NCBI GenBank assembly: GCA_030699055.1
Contig: JAUYKX010000073.1
Location: 1 to 7,150 of the forward strand
Length of the DNA stretch: 7,150 nucleotides
Direction: 5' to 3'
Source: Candidatus Nanopelagicales bacterium
GTDB lineage: Bacteria; Actinomycetota; Actinomycetes; S36-B12; UBA10799
Positions 1 through 6,590 of this stretch are shown piece by piece (the first letter of the stretch is position 1; every line of letters starts with the position of its first letter). Under the pieces are notes generated by a model. The model ran no database searches, had not been told where the DNA came from, and saw nothing but the letters and a program-made list of their open reading frames with translations. A program made the translations under genes and the position numbers.

Positions 1-553
1 CGCCGTAGGCGACCTTCACCGACAGGTCGGGGGTCCCCTTCTTCCCGTCGCCGTCGAACCGCCAGTTCCGGGCGAAGGTCGCGATCGTGGCCTTGGAGGG
101 TTCGGCCGCGTAGTAACCGTTTTGGTACGCCCAGTCGACAACCTTGCTGACCAGGGCGTCGCGGCCCGCGGAATCGAAGTCGACGCAGTGACCGGCGGTA
201 CCGATGTAGCCCGTCGGATTCACGACGAATCCCGTGCATTGGAGAGTCGCCTTGAAGGGCTGGTCCGTGAAGTAACCCTTGTTCGTTTCGTCGTAGACCC
301 ACGAGGTCCACTCGATCTGTTCGTATACGACTGTCGGCTGGACCAGAGCCTGGACCCGTTCGAGTGGCGTCACCGACGGCGTGCCCGCTGCGGGCTGCGC
401 GGCCCATACCCCGACCCCGGCTGGCGGAAGACAAAGCACCAACGCAACCCCGGTAACCGTCGCCATTCGGGCCATCGCCCTGCGAACCACCCTTGAAGCG
501 TGTGACCCGGAACCGCGCCCGTCGATGACTTTGTGTGCGCCTGTCGAACTCAT
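1..553 (-). CDS. Secreted trypsin-like serine protease, N-terminal part (cut by window edge)
   Basis: Reading the minus strand from the ATG at 553-551 gives 184 open codons that run off the left edge. Residues 1-30 are polar and Arg-rich (R21, R24, R25, R29). A hydrophobic stretch follows at about 31-50, with a plausible signal-peptidase site after VWA (residues 49-51), so the protein is probably exported. The motif TAGHC at 119-123 supplies the catalytic histidine of the chymotrypsin fold (H122). C106, 17 residues before C123, matches the usual disulfide that brackets this histidine. The catalytic Asp and Ser should lie beyond the edge, so activity cannot be confirmed. Residues 125-184 are rich in charged and aromatic residues and I see no further motif there. 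The start is supported by GCGAGG seven bases upstream; ATG at 472 is a weaker alternative. The substrate is unknown. The gene is divergent from the phosphatase gene at 749. Confidence 0.82.
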   Translation of the reverse strand, partial: MSSTGAHKVIDGRGSGSHASRVVRRAMARMATVTGVALVLCLPPAGVGVWAAQPAAGTPSVTPLERVQALVQPTVVYEQIEWTSWVYDETNKGYFTDQPFKATLQCTGFVVNPTGYIGTAGHCVDFDSAGRDALVSKVVDWAYQNGYYAAEPSKATIATFARNWRFDGDGKKGTPDLSVKVAYG

Positions 554-560
554 GGCATCG

Positions 561-566
561 CCTCGC
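561..566 (-). promoter_or_regulatory. Ribosome binding site of the serine protease gene
   Basis: Read on the minus strand this is GCGAGG, seven bases before the ATG at 553. It favours the upstream start, which leaves a long polar stretch before the hydrophobic core of the signal peptide. Confidence 0.5.
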
Positions 567-734
567 TCAGGTTGTCGCCCAGACGAGCCCAGACGAACTG
601 TTCAGGGTCGTTCAAATTGTGACACCGGGAGCCGGGCCAATCCTGATCGAGCGCCCATCGACTACATCTTTCGGTCTACCAGCGCTGCCAACTGGCGCGC
701 CGTCCCGCCGCCAGTGAATGATCAGCGGGCGAAT

Positions 735-740
735 GAAGGG
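735..740 (+). promoter_or_regulatory. Ribosome binding site deciding the GTG start of the PAP2 gene
   Basis: GAAGGG lies eight bases before the GTG at 749. The in-frame GTG at 782 lacks a comparable site, so the longer form of the protein is preferred. Confidence 0.55.
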
Positions 741-748
741 AATCGCGA

Positions 749-1642
749 GTGGAAACAATCAGCGTGGGTGTTCCGGGCCGGGTGGATAATCCGCTCGCCC
801 GGACCTCCCGTCGGTTGTTGGTCACCGCCGCCGTCTGCGTCGCGCTGTTCGTGATCACCTATGCGCTGTTGATCCGCACGCGGGACGGCCAGGCGTTCGA
901 CGCACTTGCCTACCGGGGGCGGAGTTCGATTCCCTGGCGCTACCAGGCCCTCAGCAACCACGTGTTGGCCTCGGTGGAAATCGTCACTGTGGCGGTGATG
1001 TGCCTGCTATTGGTGGTGGTTGGCGCCGCCAGGCGGCTGCTGTGGCGTGGGGTCTGCGCCGCCGGCGGGTTCGGGGCGGCGGTGGTGTCGACCCAAGTCC
1101 TGAAACCGACACTTCCCCGACCGGAACTGATCAGCGCCCAACTCGAATCCGGCTTCGTCACGTTCAACACGTTTCCCAGCGGTCACGCGACGATCTTCAC
1201 CAGTGCTGCCCTGGCCGTCGTGCTGTTGTCGACCCGCCGGGCTCGACCCTGGGTCGCCATCGTCGCCGCGGTTGTGACCACCGGAGCGTCCACCGGAGTG
1301 TTGATCTCGGGGTGGCATCGCGGCTCCGACGCCATCGGTGCCGTGTTCCTGTCCATCGTGGTGATGTCGCTCGCCGCCTGGGTGGCCGTGCTCGGCGAGC
1401 GGGCCTGGGCCAGGGCTGAGCCCGCGCGAGCAAGCTGGAGTCGGCGGACCTGGGCCGGCCCGATCTGGCTGGCTTTGGGCGCGATGGTGGCCATGCTTTG
1501 CGCACTTTGGCTGGTGATCCTGTTCTGGCGGAATACGTGGCACCTGGCCGATGCAGGATTCGGAATGATGGCGTCGGCGATCATCGTCGTGACCTGGGCA
1601 GGGGTGGTGGGATTTGCCGCCGCCGTCAGGGACCTGAGGTAG
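749..1642 (+). CDS. PAP2-family (type 2 phosphatidic acid phosphatase) integral membrane phosphatase
   Basis: The 297-residue protein has about eight hydrophobic segments, near residues 23-42, 72-93, 98-118, 147-161, 167-189, 195-215, 237-260 and 270-293. The PAP2 signature is present in variant form. K119 and R124-P125 make a shortened first motif (KX4RP; the classic form is KX6RP). P143-S144-G145-H146 is a perfect second motif. H190 and D194 in GWHRGSD form the third motif, but the usual Ser-Arg pair six to seven residues before H190 is replaced by Gly-Val. Family members remove phosphate from lipid phosphates such as phosphatidate or undecaprenyl pyrophosphate, with the active site on the outer membrane face. 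The substrate here cannot be read from sequence. The start is GTG with a good ribosome binding site. A 59-base gap separates it from the next gene, so co-transcription is possible. Confidence 0.85.
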   Translation: METISVGVPGRVDNPLARTSRRLLVTAAVCVALFVITYALLIRTRDGQAFDALAYRGRSSIPWRYQALSNHVLASVEIVTVAVMCLLLVVVGAARRLLWRGVCAAGGFGAAVVSTQVLKPTLPRPELISAQLESGFVTFNTFPSGHATIFTSAALAVVLLSTRRARPWVAIVAAVVTTGASTGVLISGWHRGSDAIGAVFLSIVVMSLAAWVAVLGERAWARAEPARASWSRRTWAGPIWLALGAMVAMLCALWLVILFWRNTWHLADAGFGMMASAIIVVTWAGVVGFAAAVRDLR

Positions 1643-1701
1643 ACCGGGCTCCGCCTACAGCCGGGTGATCCGGAGCGATCCCGGTGTGGTCAACTTGAAC
1701 G

Positions 1702-4143
1702 ATGAGCACCCCTGACGCCTTGGTCACCTGGCTGTCGGGCTTGGACGGCACGGAGCTCGAAGCGCTGCTTGAGCGTCGTCCCGGCCTGCTCCTGGGACCG
1801 CCACCGCGAAATTTCGACGAACTCGCCCAGCGGATGTGGCATCCGTATTCGCTGATGGCCGCATTGCAGTCGCGCGAACTTCCCCAGCTGCAGCTACTCG
1901 AAGCAGCACAGCTACTCGGCGACGGATGCACGATTGCCGAACTGGCCGATTTACTCGCCCCGACCGACGAGCAGCATCTGGAGCAAGTGGACCGGATCGT
2001 CGGGGATCTGGCTGCCGACGGAATCGTCGTGGCCGATGCCGACGGACAACTCCTGCTGCCCGCTTCGCTCACTCGAATCTTCCCCCAACCGCTGGGCCTT
2101 GGCGTCCCGATCCGTTACCTGTTGGACGACCTCACTGTTGACGCCATGCGGCGCATCCAGACCGGCCTCGGGCTTGAGCGGCAGAAGAACCGGGCCGAAA
2201 CCGTCGCGTCGTTGATCACCTTTTATCGAGTTATCGACAACCTTCGGGATGTGCTGGCGAGCGCGCCCCCGGGCGTCATCGACGAACTGCGGGGGTTCCT
2301 GTCGGAAGACGACGAAATGGAAGTCGCGCCCTTCAACCTGGATCGCTATCGGGCCCGGAAAGCAGCCGTTGAGTGGACGGGCGGGCACGGGCTCGCGATC
2401 AGTTCGGGTTGGGGTCGTGAATGGGCGATCCCGGCGGAGGTCGCTCGCGCCTTGCTCGGTCCGGAATACCGGGCACCATTTGCGCCTCGGTGCCCAGAAC
2501 CGCCCGCACGACCATTGAACCCCGCGTTGAACCCCGCTTCGGGCCCCGCGCAGTTCGACCAGGGCGCCGCGGCGGCGGCCACCCGCTTCGCTGACCACGC
2601 GCTCGCCGTGCTCGACCATGTAGCCCGCCGCCCGATCGCGCAAGTCAAGTCCGGGGGCGTCGGAGTGCGCGAGTTGACCAGGATGTCCAAAGCGACTCGG
2701 GTTGAAGTGACCGCCGTGCGGCTGATCCTGGAGTTGGCGTTTGCGGCCGGTTTGTTGCGGGGCACCGGGTTGAAGGTGACCACCTCCGACCAATTTGATT
2801 CCTGGCGAGATGCCGAGCCCGGTCGGCGGCTGGCCACGCTGCTGATCGAGTGGTGGCAAATGGGTCACACACCGACCCAGGCCCGGGGAGACGACGGGCG
2901 GGCGACACCCGCGCTCGTGGGCGAAGCTGCTTGCTCTGCCTGCCGCCTGACTCGGACGGGCCTGGTGACCACAATGATCTCTATTGGGGGCGCGAGCGAG
3001 CAATCAGCGTGGGTGGACGCCACCCTCTGGCGGTATCCGATGGCGCACTCCATCCCTGATGACGAGGGCGATCCGTTCGCGACCGTTTGGCGGGAAGCCG
3101 AGGAACTCGGCGTGATCAGTCAAGGTGCCGTCACCACGCTGGGGAGGGCGCTGGCCGACTCGGAAGTTGACGCGACAACCGACTTGGTGAAAACGACCGC
3201 CGCGATGCTGCCGCAGTCGGCGGACAGCGCGCTGTTCGGTGGCGACCTGACCGCCGTTGTCGTGGGCGCACCATCAGCGCGGGTGGCCGCTCTGCTGGAC
3301 CGGGCCGCCGACCGGGAGGTGCTGGGTTCCGCGAGCACCTGGCGCTTCAGCCCGACCAGCGTCCGACGCGCCCTCGATGAGGGAATCGCCGCTGACCCGC
3401 TCCGGGAGGCACTGGCGAGCATCGCTTCGGGTCCCCTGCCGCAGCCACTGGAATACCTGATCTCGGACGTGGCCCGGCGCCACGGCCAACTGCGACTGAC
3501 CAGCACGCAAACATGCATTCGCTGCGACGACCCCGCCCTGTTGGAAGCGGTCGCGGCCGACCGCAAGTTGGCCCGGCTCGGCCTTCGTCTGCTCGCCCCC
3601 ACGGTGCTCGCCGCTGCCGCGTCTTCGGGGGAACTCATCGACGCGCTGCGCGCCGCAGGCTACTTCCCGGTGTCTGACGATGCTCCCAACGTGGTGGTCG
3701 ACCTCGGTGTCGGATCCGCGCCCGCAGATGCTTCGGATCTTTCCACGCAACCGCCCGACGACGACCCGCCCTGGCCTCGACCGCAGTCCCAATCCAGATC
3801 CAAATCCAAATCCAAATCCAGGCCGCCGCCAGCGAACGCCCGCGAAGTGGCGACGCGACTGCGGCGCAGGGGAACCACCAAGTTAACGGTGGTTTCGGCG
3901 ACCGAAACCGAGCTCTTGCGTTTCGCGAAGAGGCTGTCAGGGGCCGAAGTCAGCTTGCTTGCCCAGGCTATTGATCATGAGACTGGCGTTGAGATTGAAT
4001 ACGAATCCGGCTCCGGCCAACTCACCCGTCGAGTGATCAGCCGTATCCAGCTGAGAGCGGGAAGTTTGTTCGCCTGGTGCGAGCTGCGAGCGGACGACCG
4101 CGTGTTCACGGTTTCGAGTATCAAGTCTGTGATGCCGGTGTGA
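1702..4143 (+). CDS. Helicase-associated (XPB/Ssl2-like N-terminal domain) protein with WYL-like C-terminus
   Basis: This 813-residue protein belongs to the actinobacterial family that includes M. tuberculosis Rv0862c, as I recall it. Residues 1-110 match the family's Leu-rich N-terminal region (LVTWLSGLDGTELEALLERR and the following helices). Residues 300-385 carry the segment with GGVGVRELTR and AGLL. Residues 505-665 match the helicase C-terminal/XPB N-terminal-type domain: GDLTAVVVG (514-522), WRFSPTSVRRALDEG (547-561), PQPLEYLISDVARRHG (580-595) and LRLLAPTVL (628-636). A Pro/Asp and Ser/Lys/Arg-rich linker (about 680-712) leads to residues 748-813. These resemble a WYL domain: a Val-Glu-Ile-Glu-Tyr strand, AWCEL, then R800-V-F. 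No helicase motifs I-VI are present, so it is not itself a helicase. The likely role is nucleic-acid binding, perhaps with a partner helicase. TGA at 1696 stops the frame just upstream, so ATG 1702 is the first start; no ribosome binding site is visible, which allows a leaderless message. Confidence 0.8.
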   Translation: MSTPDALVTWLSGLDGTELEALLERRPGLLLGPPPRNFDELAQRMWHPYSLMAALQSRELPQLQLLEAAQLLGDGCTIAELADLLAPTDEQHLEQVDRIVGDLAADGIVVADADGQLLLPASLTRIFPQPLGLGVPIRYLLDDLTVDAMRRIQTGLGLERQKNRAETVASLITFYRVIDNLRDVLASAPPGVIDELRGFLSEDDEMEVAPFNLDRYRARKAAVEWTGGHGLAISSGWGREWAIPAEVARALLGPEYRAPFAPRCPEPPARPLNPALNPASGPAQFDQGAAAAATRFADHALAVLDHVARRPIAQVKSGGVGVRELTRMSKATRVEVTAVRLILELAFAAGLLRGTGLKVTTSDQFDSWRDAEPGRRLATLLIEWWQMGHTPTQARGDDGRATPALVGEAACSACRLTRTGLVTTMISIGGASEQSAWVDATLWRYPMAHSIPDDEGDPFATVWREAEELGVISQGAVTTLGRALADSEVDATTDLVKTTAAMLPQSADSALFGGDLTAVVVGAPSARVAALLDRAADREVLGSASTWRFSPTSVRRALDEGIAADPLREALASIASGPLPQPLEYLISDVARRHGQLRLTSTQTCIRCDDPALLEAVAADRKLARLGLRLLAPTVLAAAASSGELIDALRAAGYFPVSDDAPNVVVDLGVGSAPADASDLSTQPPDDDPPWPRPQSQSRSKSKSKSRPPPANAREVATRLRRRGTTKLTVVSATETELLRFAKRLSGAEVSLLAQAIDHETGVEIEYESGSGQLTRRVISRIQLRAGSLFAWCELRADDRVFTVSSIKSVMPV
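2515..2538 (+). repeat. Two-copy 12-base in-frame tandem repeat
   Basis: TTGAACCCCGC occurs at 2515-2525 and again at 2527-2537, giving a 12-base period. It encodes LNPALNPA (residues 272-279) in a Pro/Ala-rich linker between the N-terminal and middle parts of the helicase-associated protein. It is probably a small slippage duplication in a tolerant region. Confidence 0.6.
3787..3822 (+). repeat. In-frame hexanucleotide microsatellite (TCCAAA-type, six units)
   Basis: Six consecutive six-base units start with TCC: TCCCAA, TCCAGA, TCCAAA three times, then TCCAGG. They lie in the reading frame of the helicase-associated gene and encode alternating Ser with Gln, Arg or Lys (residues 696-707). 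Gain or loss of units would change linker length and charge without breaking the frame. The A-rich units stand out from the GC-rich surroundings. Confidence 0.9.
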
Positions 4144-5129
4144 TGCGCTCCCGTCGTCGCCACAGCGGACGATCGGCCGTGCTCACTTCTGCGCTCGCTG
4201 TCGCCCTAGCGGTTTGTTTCGCGGCTCCAGCGCCAGCTCCGGCTGCGACCAGTTCCGACACCTCAGGGTCAGCGGCGACTCAGCGCCTGGCGGCGCGGCA
4301 GGTCCGACTCGACGTGCAGAACGCGCAGGTCGGATCGGCCCGCATCGCCTGGGCCGAAATCGGATCAGGCTCCGCGCTCTTGCTGCTCAACGGCACCGGA
4401 TCCCCGATGTCCGAATGGGATCCCGCGTTCCTGGCCGCGCTCGCCGAATCGCACCGGGTGATCGTGTTCGACTATCCGGGCCTGGCCCAGTCCGGGCCCG
4501 CGCCGGGCCGGATGACCATCGAGAACCTCACCACCTGGACCGCCGGACTGATCGAGGAACTCGGCCTTACGTCGACTCATGTGCTCGGGTGGTCGATGGG
4601 CGGTTTCATCGCCCAAAGGCTGGCGGTGCGATACCCCCAGCTGGTGAACCGGCTGGTCTTGGCGGGCACGAATCCCGGCGGAAAACACACCAGGTTCGGC
4701 CCCCGGTGGGCCCAGGAAATCGATTCCGATCCCCGGGCCGGCGACCGGGCGTTTCTTGCGACCAACTTTCCCCGTGATCGGGCTGGCCGGCGGGCGGGAC
4801 GGAGGTTTATCCATCGGATCGAGCAGGCCATCGACAGTGGCCGATACCCATCCAACAGCGTTGATCATCGAGTCGTCGCCGCGATGATTCGGGCGGAAAA
4901 CCCCTGGTACCGCAGCAGTCGCAACTGGCACGAATTGCCGTTGATCACCCACCCGACGCTCGTTGTCGACGGTCGAGCCGATGTCGTCACTCCGCCTGTG
5001 AACAGCCGCCGGATTGCCCGCCAAATTCCCGGCGCCCGCCTGCACCTGTACGCGCGGGCTGGCCATGCGTTCCTGTTCCAGGATCCCCGACCAGTCGGAC
5101 AAGATGTGAGTCACTTCCTGTCGAACTGA
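4143..5129 (+). CDS. Secreted alpha/beta hydrolase
   Basis: The start chosen is ATG at 4143-4145, which shares its A with the TGA of the previous gene (TGATG). It gives a 328-residue protein that opens with a clear export signal: an Arg-rich n-region (RSRRRHSGR), a hydrophobic core from about residue 12 to 28 and an Ala/Pro-rich cleavage zone near 29-35. A longer frame from 4077 would bury this signal and overlap the upstream gene, so it is rejected. The mature part is a classic alpha/beta hydrolase. LLLLNGTGSP (79-88) contributes the oxyanion-side loop. GWSMGG (149-154) is the nucleophile elbow with S151. DGRADVVTP (276-284) holds the acid, D280 by usual spacing or D276. GH at 307-308 gives the catalytic H308. 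A cap region of about residues 178-260 is Arg-rich. The substrate is unknown; an esterase, lipase or peptidase role are all possible. The twin arginines raise Tat export, but the flanking consensus is weak. Confidence 0.85.
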   Translation: MRSRRRHSGRSAVLTSALAVALAVCFAAPAPAPAATSSDTSGSAATQRLAARQVRLDVQNAQVGSARIAWAEIGSGSALLLLNGTGSPMSEWDPAFLAALAESHRVIVFDYPGLAQSGPAPGRMTIENLTTWTAGLIEELGLTSTHVLGWSMGGFIAQRLAVRYPQLVNRLVLAGTNPGGKHTRFGPRWAQEIDSDPRAGDRAFLATNFPRDRAGRRAGRRFIHRIEQAIDSGRYPSNSVDHRVVAAMIRAENPWYRSSRNWHELPLITHPTLVVDGRADVVTPPVNSRRIARQIPGARLHLYARAGHAFLFQDPRPVGQDVSHFLSN

Positions 5130-5130
5130 G

Positions 5131-5166
5131 CGAGCCCTGTCGTCGGTCGGATTTCGAGCCCGTCGT
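5131..5166. repeat. Imperfect direct repeats upstream of murL
   Basis: CGAGCCCTGTCGT at 5131-5143 recurs as CGAGCCCGTCGT at 5155-5166, with one base missing and a period of about 24 bases. The second copy ends three bases before the candidate -10 box. The pair could be binding sites for a regulator of murL-murD2, or chance in GC-rich sequence. Confidence 0.4.
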
Positions 5167-5168
5167 GT

Positions 5169-5174
5169 TAGCGT
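5169..5174 (+). promoter_or_regulatory. Candidate -10 element of the murL-murD2 promoter
   Basis: TAGCGT fits the actinobacterial TANNNT -10 pattern. It lies in the 90-base gap between the hydrolase stop (5129) and murL, and would start a transcript near 5181 with a leader of about 40 bases. No good -35 hexamer is seen at the right spacing, so the call is tentative. Confidence 0.35.
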
Positions 5175-5206
5175 GTCCCGAACTTACCCCGGCACTCGGA
5201 CCAGGC

Positions 5207-5212
5207 GAAAGG
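5207..5212 (+). promoter_or_regulatory. Ribosome binding site deciding the TTG start of murL
   Basis: GAAAGG lies seven bases before the TTG at 5220. It is the only purine-rich site placed correctly for the conserved N-terminus, so it supports the rare start codon. Confidence 0.6.
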
Positions 5213-5219
5213 CAAGCCT

Positions 5220-6590
5220 TTGACCGACGGTATCCGCGGCGAGGCATTCGTATACAGCGGTTACGACATCGATGCTTCAGCAGCCGTTGCCTCCATGCAT
5301 TACCAGGTGGGCGGGCATGAATTCACGGAATGGGTCCGAATTCCCGGAATGACGCAATGGAATAGCCATGTGGTCGGTCGCGCCGTGGAAATTCTGTACT
5401 TGCTGGCTGGCGTTTCTTATTACAAGACTCACGCTCCCTCGACGATCCGATTGGGTGACACGACAACGACTTCCCGGGAGAGGGAGATACTCCGGCAGTA
5501 CTACCTGGAGGGGCTGGGAGAGTTCGCCGCGAGGAACAACTTGAGCCTGGACGGTCTTGAAATTGTCGGCCCGGAAACTGCCACACCCCGAGCAACACTT
5601 CCGGAATCCCCAAACGCCACCGACCCCACGAACCCCGATAACCACAGCAACCGCCGTCCACTCATTCCGTTCGGTGGCGGAATCGATTCGATCGTCACCG
5701 TCGAGCACGTCCGCCGCCGCTTTCCCGATGCCTCGCTCTTCGTGGTCAACCGGCCGGATGACCGATTCGAGGCTATCGAGGCATCCGCCGCCGTGACGGG
5801 CCTTCCGATTCTCCGCGCCGAGCGGGCCATCGATCCCAAGCTGTTCGAATCCCAGCGCCGAGGCTGGCTCGACGGCCACGTGCCGGTCACCGGCATCGTC
5901 TCGGCGATTGCCGTGCTCGCTGCGGTGCTGGGCGGGCGCACCGACGTGGTGATGTCCAACGAGGCTTCCGCCAGTGTGCCGACCCGCTCGGTCAATGGGC
6001 GCGAGGTGAATCACCAGTACTCCAAGAGCGCCGATTTCGAGGTTCTCTTCCGGGAGTTGTTGGCCGAACACATCGGCCCAATTCCCGCCTATTTCTCGTG
6101 GTTGCGGGATATGTCGGAGCTTTGGGTGGCTCGGGAGTTTTCGCAGTTATCCGCTTATTGGGATTCGTTCCGGAGCTGCAATCGTTCGTTCCGCCTCGAT
6201 CGTCGACAAAGACTTGACCATTGGTGCGGCGAATGCGATAAGTGCTGTTTCATCGACCTAATCCTGTCCCCTTTCATGGCCGCAGCCGATCTTCGCGCGA
6301 TATTCCGGGGAAACGAGCCGCTCGATAACCCCGATCTCGCCGATTCCTTCCGACGACTCGTCGGCACGTACCCCGGGCAAAAGCCGTGGGAATGTGTGGG
6401 CGACGAGCTGGAATGCCGGGCGGCCGTGACCCTCGCTGTCAGACGCCCCGATCGGGCTGCCAACGCGGTTCTGCGGCAGCTCACGCGGGAGGCTCCCCCG
6501 GTCGACGAGGAGACGATCGAATCGCTGTTGAACCCCAAGACCAACTCGTATCGGCCCGATGGTTATGCACTCGACTCTGTCCTGGGCTGA
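5220..6590 (+). CDS. murL: UDP-N-acetylmuramoyl-L-alanyl-L-glutamate epimerase (MurL)
   Basis: MurL inverts the terminal L-Glu of UDP-MurNAc-L-Ala-L-Glu to D-Glu in the cytoplasm, using ATP and Mg2+. It thus supplies the peptidoglycan precursor without free D-glutamate (known from Xanthomonas oryzae). This 456-residue protein has the family pattern as I recall it: FVYSGYDID near the N-terminus (10-18); PFGGGIDS (150-157), a variant PP-loop; SNEASAS (246-252); NHQYSKS (264-270); and a cysteine-rich signature, WCGECDKCCF (335-344), preceded by C320. A Thr/Pro/Asn-rich stretch (about 120-147) just before the PP-loop looks like a flexible insertion. The start is TTG with a good ribosome binding site. 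The partner ligase gene overlaps its 3' end, which strongly supports the call. I see no truncation or frameshift. The main alternative is an unassigned PP-loop ATPase, which the neighbour makes unlikely. Confidence 0.88.
   Translation: MTDGIRGEAFVYSGYDIDASAAVASMHYQVGGHEFTEWVRIPGMTQWNSHVVGRAVEILYLLAGVSYYKTHAPSTIRLGDTTTTSREREILRQYYLEGLGEFAARNNLSLDGLEIVGPETATPRATLPESPNATDPTNPDNHSNRRPLIPFGGGIDSIVTVEHVRRRFPDASLFVVNRPDDRFEAIEASAAVTGLPILRAERAIDPKLFESQRRGWLDGHVPVTGIVSAIAVLAAVLGGRTDVVMSNEASASVPTRSVNGREVNHQYSKSADFEVLFRELLAEHIGPIPAYFSWLRDMSELWVAREFSQLSAYWDSFRSCNRSFRLDRRQRLDHWCGECDKCCFIDLILSPFMAAADLRAIFRGNEPLDNPDLADSFRRLVGTYPGQKPWECVGDELECRAAVTLAVRRPDRAANAVLRQLTREAPPVDEETIESLLNPKTNSYRPDGYALDSVLG

Larger units (their letters stand above)
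554..748. other. Divergent intergenic region
   Basis: This 195-base spacer lies between the protease gene (leftward) and the PAP2 phosphatase gene (rightward), so it should hold promoters for both. I find no convincing -35/-10 pair in either direction. The A/T-richer patch around 609-623 (containing TTCAAATTGTGACA) is the likeliest promoter area. A nine-base direct repeat, CCCAGACGA, occurs at 578-586 and 588-596, one helical turn apart, on the protease side. Short open frames crossing this region have no recognisable content. Confidence 0.5.

Noticed and set aside
1643..1701. Possible terminator between the PAP2 and helicase-associated genes
   Set aside because: The only pairing found (ACCGGG at 1643 with CCCGGT at 1680) is six bases with a loop of about 31 and no T-run, too weak to call.
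1951..3003. Long open frame (350 codons) on the minus strand opposite the helicase-associated gene
   Set aside because: Its translation is rich in Arg, Pro, Gly and His with no recognisable motif, and it lies fully opposite a gene with clear family motifs. Such antisense frames are common in GC-rich DNA.
3787..3822. CRISPR-like or intergenic repeat array
   Set aside because: The units are six bases long, contiguous without spacers and in frame within a gene, so it is a coding microsatellite.
4077..4142. Upstream in-frame start that would add 22 residues to the hydrolase
   Set aside because: It would lie within the preceding gene and place a non-signal-like peptide ahead of a clear export signal that begins at 4143.
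4365..6071. Minus-strand open frames of about 250-264 codons opposite the hydrolase and murL
   Set aside because: No domain signals or ribosome binding sites are evident, and both overlap well-supported genes.
6147..6149. TTA codon in murL as a possible bldA-type developmental switch
   Set aside because: TTA also occurs in the helicase-associated gene (1951 and 3883), so it does not mark a specially regulated gene here.
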